From contig CM065386.1 of the NCBI GenBank assembly GCA_033060915.1, forward strand, positions 11,124,001-11,188,000: a stretch of DNA of 64,000 nucleotides, in the 5' to 3' direction. Each line of letters begins with the position of its first letter. Position 1 is the stretch's first letter. The position numbers and the translations under genes were made by a program. Below the pieces are notes generated by a model that was not told the origin of the DNA, did no database searches, and worked only from the letters and a program-made list of their open reading frames with translations. Below, one piece after another: positions 57,966 to 64,000 of the stretch. Source of the stretch: Euryodendron excelsum (Eukaryota > Streptophyta > Magnoliopsida > Ericales > Pentaphylacaceae).

Positions 57966-58312
57966 ATATCTTGCTTAACATACATGATCTAGGGGAATTG
58001 TGATATGAGAAAGTAAATTAGCTATGTGGTGTTTCAAGAGCACTAAATAACTACTACATCTTATGGAGCACACATATAAGTGACTCTAACAGTGAACCCA
58101 TACCAGCTAGTGATCGCTGCAAAATATGCCCTTAAAACTCTACTTTTTATTCTCTTCTCGTTGTACATTGAAGGGCTATGGTCAAATCAAAAGGGCATTA
58201 AAATTTGTGTGTGTGTGCGTGAATATATATGGAGTCTTTATTTCTTTGTTTTTTTTTTTTTGAGAAAGACCACAATTCCACAACAAAAAGGCGGTTCATG
58301 TTTGTAAAGTTA

Positions 58313-59260
58313 TGTAATTGGCTAAATTTCGTACCAAGTCTTGTTTGATATAATTTGGAGAATTGGGATATCAATCACAAGCATGTGGAAAATATTTAAA
58401 CTTATTCATGCAAACTCGTACTAAGAGAGAATTGTATGATACATCCTGGCTGATGAAGGGAACTTCAAGGGATGTTGATGGATTTCGAGAGTTTTTGAGG
58501 GAAAAAATAGTACGCTGTTTACAGAACAAGACCTCGTAGGATCCTTGAGGGATGTTGAGGGCAAAAACAGTGGGCATGCAAAATGGGCATGACTTCACGA
58601 GAACCTCGCAGGATATCGTAGGACGTCGAAGGCAAAAATAGTGAGCATGCAAAATATAAGATTAAGCTCGCGGATTCTTAAGGGATCGAGCTACCTAAAA
58701 TCTGGATTCTTGAGAATCACATCGCTAGGGTTTTTGCGCCTATTTAAGGTCTAACGTACTTCTCCAGACCTGATCTAAGCTGTTACAATTAAAAACACTT
58801 TGAGAGAAGTATTTTCCACCTTCCAAAAAGCTCAAAAACGTGTCTTAGCAAAAATATTCTTCAATCCAATTGAAGAGATCGAGAGTCTTGAAGGAGTTCA
58901 AGACACGAAATCCATTCTAAGGGGATCTGAACGGTGGTTAAGCACGATGATGGTGAATCGTGTATACGAGCAAGATCCAGACAATCATTAGATACATGAG
59001 TTGATAGGTTTTGATTGTAAAGAGTCTTGTAACTGTTTGAACTGCAAGTTATAGTGCATGATCTTTGTCCGGCAAAGGGGACACGTTGTTTTTCCCCTAA
59101 TTAGGGTTTTCACGGCAAAAAACTTGTGTGTTCTTGGTTCAATGGTTTGTTCTCTCTTCTATCTTGGATTGTACAATACTGCTCATATCCATTATATCTT
59201 GACCTAATATTGTAGTGATTAGTCTCTTGGACAAAACATAGACAAAGGCTAGGTTTTTCA
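58313..59260 (+). repeat. 5' LTR of copia element, 948 bp
   Basis: Starts TGTAATTGGCTAAATT and ends AGGTTTTTCA, two bases before the primer site. Most of it is repeated from 63142. U3 contains three degenerate tandem units (GGGATGTTGAGGGCAAAAACAGTG-like, 58450-58670). A TATTTAAGG box lies at about 58740. Confidence 0.85.
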
Positions 59261-59262
59261 AT

Positions 59263-59274
59263 TGGTATCACAAC
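59263..59274 (+). other. Primer binding site of copia element
   Basis: TGGTATCACAAC, two changes from the usual TGGTATCAGAGC that pairs with initiator tRNA-Met; it directly follows the LTR end. Confidence 0.8.
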
Positions 59275-59299
59275 AGAACACTCAAAATCATTTTGATTT

Positions 59300-61010
59300 T
59301 CTAAAGAGTAAGGTCCTGATTGCCTATGTCTATGGATTAGCCAAAGGAAGATAGTTCTAACTCTTGACCTCCATTACTTGATTGGACTAACTATCCCAAT
59401 TAGAAAGCTAAAATGAGGGCCTTTCTTAAATCAATAGATGGACATGTCTAGTAGGCAGTTGTTAATGGCTGGACTCCACCCACAGTCATAATTGGTGAAA
59501 TGACTACCTCAAAAGTTATTACAGCTTGAGATAGAGTCAATTATGAGGACTGCGGATGGAATAGTAAAGCTATAAATGCTGTCTATAACAGGGGTCACAG
59601 CAGAAGAGTTTCGTAGAATTTGAAAGTGTGAACTCGCTAAAGAGGCATGTGATATTTTACGGATCACCCATTAGGGTACCACTACTATGAAAATTGCCAA
59701 GCTTCAGCTATTGACAATTGCTTTTGAAACTCTGAGAATGGAAGACAACAAAACATTTGATTAATTTTATTTTAAACTAAGTGGCATCGTTAACTCGAGT
59801 TTCAACCTTGGTGAACAAATCTCTACTTCAAAAGTTGTTCGAAAATTTTAAAGGTCTTTACCTGAAGCTATAGAGGAAAGTAGGGATGTTGATGCCTTAA
59901 AAGTAGAAGACTTAGTGGGATCCTTACAAACCTTTGAAGCAAATTTTTGTCAACTTAGAAAGAATAGAAGTGTTGCCTTGAACTTCATTAAGGAAAGCAC
60001 AAATGAGGTAAATGATAGTGAATCTAATATAGGTATCAAGGATATGGCCTTGTTTGTTAAAAAATTGAAATTTTTTTTCAATAAATGACAATACGATCAG
60101 TTTTCCTCAGTTTATAAAACTGAAGGAAAACCTTTTGACAAAATGAATTTTGTAAGGAAGTCATCTAATAAATTTGGTAAAAAACAATGCTTTAACGTCA
60201 TGGCTTTGGGCATATTGCTATAGATTGTTCAAACAAAAAGAAAAACAAGGGAATCAAAGTTTTGGCATTCACATGGAGTGATTCTGAGAAGGAAGAGGAA
60301 TTGGATGGAGATGATGAATTTGAGAATTTCAATGCATTCATGGCATCTTCTTCTGAGGTAACTGAGGCTACATCCAAGGTTTCTAAAACAAAAAAATCTG
60401 ATGAATTAGATTGTACAGTGGGATCTCTCAAGGAAGATGAGGGTGAATCAGATAATGAAGATAAAAGTGAATTGTAGCAAGCTTATGATCAACTATATAA
60501 GTCGTCATACAAGCTTACCAATGTGAATGTCAAACTAGGTAAGAAGTTGAAAAAGGCTCTGAAAGAAGTTAACTCCTTAAAAATGGTGAATGTCGATGCT
60601 CAAGCATAAATCAGTCAATTGAAAAAACATCAAACAACCCTAACTAACGAAATGAAGTTTCTTGATAAAGATGCATTTGATATGATAGAGATGGTTTTAA
60701 GAAGGCACTTGAAGAAAAAATCCTGAAACTTGAAGCTGATCTCTCTAAGTCTAATATGACCTTCAAAAAGTACACGACAAGTGCATCCATAATAGAGAAA
60801 GTTTGCTTGGATCAGAAGCATTCTTGGGGTACACGTGGTATTGGGTATGATGCCAAACTATCCAAGTCAAAGCAACACCAATACAATAACTCCATCAAAT
60901 TTGTTCCTAAAGAAAGGCATAATGCTCCTCAAAATTAAGGTAATCCTTCTTAGTTTGTACTTATCTGTCACTATTGTGGTATAAGAGGTTACATTAGACC
61001 ATAGTCTCAT
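59300..61010 (+). pseudogene. Copia gag: capsid, coiled coil and zinc knuckle, degenerate
   Basis: The capsid (UBN2-type) part includes KLQLLTIAFETLRMEDNKTFD near 59740 and SLPEAIEESRDVDALKVEDL near 59860. A second, damaged knuckle-like patch (HGFGHIAIDCSNKKK) lies near 60200. Then an acidic segment (WSDSEKEEELDGDDEF) leads into a Lys/Leu coiled coil (60480-60760) and HSWGTRGIGYDAKLSKSK. A knuckle CHYCGIRGYIRP near 60970 has lost its His and last Cys. Frame changes near 60190 and 60715 and stops at 60476 and 60607 break it. The same order occurs in the minus-strand copia remnant at 8480-11478. Confidence 0.8.
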
Positions 61011-61339
61011 AAGTTGTATAGTCTACTGATTGACTATGTTCACGCTAAGAAGCACTACAGTTAGGGTAAACCATACAACAATAAGTTGTCTAATAGATTC
61101 ATTGCTCTAGCTAAAATAACTCAAGTTGTGAACTCCAGATTTAAGAGGTTTATTTAGCCTAAGAACAGTGGGAACTATATGGCAAGATGTAGAGCTTATG
61201 CTAGACCTAGAACTACTCAGAATTTCCAACAACAGTCTTTTAAGAAAGTTAAAGATTTTAAACCAAAGACTGTTTGGATTAGAAAAACTAAGCTTAGAGG
61301 ATATGTTGCGCATACAGCCTTGAAAGCTCACAGTTTCAA

Positions 61340-61571
61340 TATGTGATATTTGGACAGTGGGTGCTCGAGGCATATGTGTGGAGACAAGTCCTACTTTGAC
61401 ACTGTGACGAAATGTGATGGTGGATTGATAACCTTTTGTGATGGTAGCACCTCGAGAGTTGTTGGAAAAAGTAACATTAAATGTCAAGGTGTACCAAACT
61501 TGAATGATGTGTTATTGCTTAATGGATTAAAGACTAATCTCATAAGCATTAGTCAGCTATATGATGTATAA
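61340..61571 (+). pseudogene. Copia protease
   Basis: YLDSGCSRHMCGDKSYFD, with DSG as the catalytic triad of copia proteases, then KCQGVPNLNDVLLLNGL. The Trp before YLDSG is TGA. The segment is otherwise open to the TAA at 61569. Confidence 0.85.
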
Positions 61572-61624
61572 TATTAAGTACATTTTTCAAAAACTGAATG
61601 TTCTATCTTTGATAAAAAGGGTAC

Positions 61625-62480
61625 TTGTGTAATGAAAGGGTGCGCACCACTAATAATTGCTATAGGATTGTATCTGAAAATGGTATCACTTGCAATTCTG
61701 CCAAACTTGATGAGACAGAACTATGGCATCAAAGACTCGGTTATGTGAACTTTAATGATTTGTCTAAACTTTTCAGTTCAGAACTCATCCATGGGATTTC
61801 AAAACTTGAAAAACTTACAAATTATGTCTGTGGACCATGCCAATTAGGAAAACAAATTAAATCCACACCCAAAAAAGTTAAGCAAATGTCCTCCTCTAAA
61901 CCTCTCGAACTTATTAATATTAATCTTATGGGCCCTACTTGAACAGAGAGTATAGGAGGTAAGAAATATATTTTTGTGGTAGTTGATAATTTCTCTAGGT
62001 TTACTTGGATAGATTTTATTAGAGAAAAATCTGACACCTTTTATGTGTTCAAAGCCTTGTGTCTCATATTGCAGGTGGAGAAGGGCACAAAAATTGCTTG
62101 TATTCACAGAATCCGAATTGATGATGGTAGAGAGTTTGAAAACTTTGAGTTTGTAAACTTATGTGATGAATAAGGAATAAGACATGAGTTTTTAGCCCCA
62201 AAGACTCTATAGCAAAATGGAGTAGTGGAGAGGAAGAATGGAGTCATTTAAGAGATGGCTAGGGTTATGCTTTATAGCAAGAAGGTTCCTAAAAAATTCT
62301 AGGCTAAAGCCGTAAACACTGCATGTTATACTACCATTCGTGTCTACTTGAGAGTTGGTACCAAGAAAACTTTTTAGGAGTTAGGAAAAGTTAAAAAGCC
62401 CAATGTTAAGTACTTTTGAGCATTTGGGAGTAATTGCTATATCCTAAGGAATAGAGAGCAGTTGGGTAAGTTTGACTCCC
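61625..62480 (+). pseudogene. Copia pre-integrase and integrase core, degenerate
   Basis: The zinc-binding region LWHQRLGYVNFNDLSKL...CGPCQLGKQ (61712-61850) precedes the integrase core: INLMGPT, IFVVVDNFSRFTWIDFI, RIDDGREFENFEF, QNGVVERKNGVI. The three catalytic positions (Asp in IN(L)MGP is replaced by Asn; DDG; ERKN Glu) show the first lost. Stops occur at 61940, 62171, 62210 and 62249, several at Gln codons. Confidence 0.85.
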
Positions 62481-62728
62481 AAAGAGATGAATGAGTATTT
62501 CTTGGGTATTCCATCAATAGTAGAGCTTATCCTATATTTAATTTGCATACATTAACTATGATGGAATCTATTAGTGTCGTTATTGATGATCTGGAGATAC
62601 CTATTGATCATTCTTTTGATGAAAAGTGTGATGCAGGTAGTAAGCCTATAGTGGAGGAATCTGAGAACTCAGAAAAGGTACCCATAGTGGAGGAGATTGA
62701 AAGTGATCAGTTTGAAGCTTAGCAAAAG

Positions 62729-63130
62729 GTGACACTAGAACCCTCACTAAGAGTAAAGCTACATCATGTAATGGATCAAATAATCAGAAGTGTAACTGGG
62801 CCAATGAAGACAAGGCGTCAGGTAAGAAATGAGGTAAATTACATATGTTATATTTCTACATTAAAGCCTAAGAATGTCAAAAAAGCATTGAATGATGAAC
62901 ATTGGTTAACTGTTATGCATGAGGAGTTGAGTCAATTTGTGCAAAATGATGCGTGGACTCTTGCGCCTAGACCAAAGCATGTCAATGTGATAGGAACTAA
63001 ATGGATCTTCAAGAATAAATCTGATGAACTTGGTGTTATATAAGAAATAAAGCTAGGTTGGTGGCCCAAGGTTACACCCAAATTAAGGGTATTGACTTTG
63101 ATAAAACCTTTACCCTTACTGCAAGTTTAG
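62729..63130 (+). pseudogene. Copia reverse transcriptase, N-terminal part only
   Basis: KALNDEHWLTVMHEELSQF, VQNDAWTLAPRPKHVNVIGT and KWIFKNKSDELG, then after a frame change ARLVAQGYTQIKGIDFDKTF. The sequence ends at SLESR, where FAPVARLESIR-type sequence begins, and goes straight into the 3' LTR. The catalytic YVDD region is therefore missing. Confidence 0.85.
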
Positions 63131-63141
63131 AATCAAGGTTA

Positions 63142-64000
63142 TGTAATTTGCTAAATTTAGTGCCAAGTTTTGTTTGATGTAATTTGGAGAACTAAGATAT
63201 CAATCACAAGAATTCATAAAGGATTTGAAGCTTATTCATACAAGCTCGTGCTAAGGGAGACTTGTATGATACATCTTAGCTGATGAAAGGGACTTCAAGG
63301 GATATCGATGGATTTTAAGGGATCTTGAGGGTAAAAACAGTACGCTGGTTGCAAAACAAGACCTTGTTGGATCCTCAAGGGATGTCACAGGATGTTGAAG
63401 GCAAGAACAGTGGGCATACAAAATGGGCATGACTTCGCAGGATCTTCGCGAGATGTCACGGGATGTCGAGGGCAAAAACAGTGAGTTTGCAAAATCTGGG
63501 ATTAAGCTCGTGGGATTCTTGTGGGTTATCAAGGGATCGAGCTGCAGCTCACGAGATTCTCGCGGGTTCTTAATGGATTGAGCTGTACATAATTTGGATT
63601 CTCGAGAATCGTGCCACCAAGGCTTTTGTGCCTATTTAAGGCCCAACACACTTCCCCAGACCTGATCTGAGTCGCTACAATTAAAAATACTTTGAGAGAA
63701 GTATTTTTCACCTTCTAAAAGGCTCAGAAATGTAGTTTTAGCAAAAATCTTCTTTAATCCACTTGAAAAGATCGAGAGTCTTGAAGGAGTTCAAGGCGCG
63801 AAATCAGTTCTAAGGGGATATGAATGGTGGTCAAGCACGGTGATGGTGAATCGTGGATACGAGCAAGATCCAAATAATCATTAGATCAAGAAGTTGATAG
63901 GTTTTGATTATAAAGAGTTTTGTAACCATCTGAACTATAGGTTATAATGTATAATCTTTGTCCGGCCACGGCAAAAAGCTTGTGTATTCTTAGTTGAATG
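63142..64000 (+). repeat. 3' LTR of copia element, truncated by the window end
   Basis: Matches 58313 onward (TGTAATTTGCTAAATTTAG...). Differences from the 5' LTR are frequent, including an extra repeat unit (GAGCTGCAGCTCACGAGATTC, about 63540-63575), so the insertion is not recent. No purine tract is seen before it, in keeping with a deletion at its left edge. Confidence 0.85.

Larger units (their letters stand above)
55015..58290. repeat. RLP 3' flank block, duplicate 3, with insertions
   Basis: 55015-55240 matches 48670-48890, and 57600-58290 matches 19600-20580 (GAGGGGCTATGGTCA-type landmark near 58170). Between them lies a split MITE with a solo LTR. Confidence 0.7.
58313..64000 (+). 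mobile_element. Ty1/copia element (Sire-like gag), truncated in RT, 3' LTR running off the window
   Basis: Both LTRs, a primer site, gag with a coiled coil, zinc knuckle, protease, pre-integrase, integrase and the first residues of RT are present in order. At about 63130 the RT passes directly into the 3' LTR, so most of RT and all of RNase H are deleted. Many stop codons fall at Gln or Trp codons. Confidence 0.85.

Overview
This is nuclear DNA of a flowering plant, almost certainly a eudicot with a repeat-rich genome. The evidence is a single-exon plant LRR receptor-like protein (RLP) gene of the Cf-9/RLP class, plant Ty3/gypsy and Ty1/copia retrotransposons, CACTA DNA transposons, MITEs, and spliced exon fragments of plant housekeeping genes (RPS29, EMC7). 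The base composition is AT-rich with microsatellites. The species cannot be fixed from the sequence. I see no tRNA, rRNA, CRISPR array or bacterial-type operon.

The only gene that looks intact is the RLP at 14936-17968 (+), 1010 residues, with its own TATA box at 14864. It belongs to a small local family. A decayed 5' end lies upstream (13746-14345), a long pseudogene broken by three retrotransposons lies at 36032-44344, and a 5' fragment without a start codon lies at 54625-55014. The promoter-proximal sequence of all four is recognisably the same, and so is a 3' flanking block (about 18360-21250, 47040-54060 and 55015-58290). The locus therefore grew by duplication of RLP-plus-flank units.

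Layout. 1-1792: right part of a CACTA transposon carrying an RPS29 exon. 1793-7190: a gypsy chromovirus on the minus strand (3' LTR, integrase/chromodomain, RNase H, RT, protease), the LTR being the insertion site of the CACTA. 7191-12166: remains of a minus-strand copia element with a solo LTR inside its gag. 13190-21250: RLP copies 1 and 2 and flank. 22663-33864: a composite gypsy (Tat-like) locus bounded by LTRs in inverted orientation; it contains a 4,088-bp CACTA element (TSD TGG), an N-terminal gag on the minus strand, a C-terminal gag/protease on the plus strand and an antisense gene of the putative gypsy-type transposon (Transposase_28-like) family. 33956-34064: a lone EMC7 exon. 35330-44344: RLP copy 3 with three nested elements. 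45062-46699: three MITE-like elements. 47040-58290: duplicated flanks with two solo LTRs, MITEs and RLP copy 4. 58313-64000: a copia element with both LTRs but lacking most of the RT and all of RNase H.

The history can be read from target-site duplications I could locate directly: CATAG, GTTTC, TGG, TTCAA, TGGAC, CTTTC, TATTTGTAA, ATAGT and ATGGC. Most insertions sit in dead RLP copies or in other transposons, and five or six are solo LTRs. I found no convincing undescribed biological system. The most unusual structures are the inverted-LTR composite whose gag halves lie on opposite strands, the LTR carrying a piece of gag in its U3, and an eight-copy GAGTCGAC array just upstream of an LTR TATA box.
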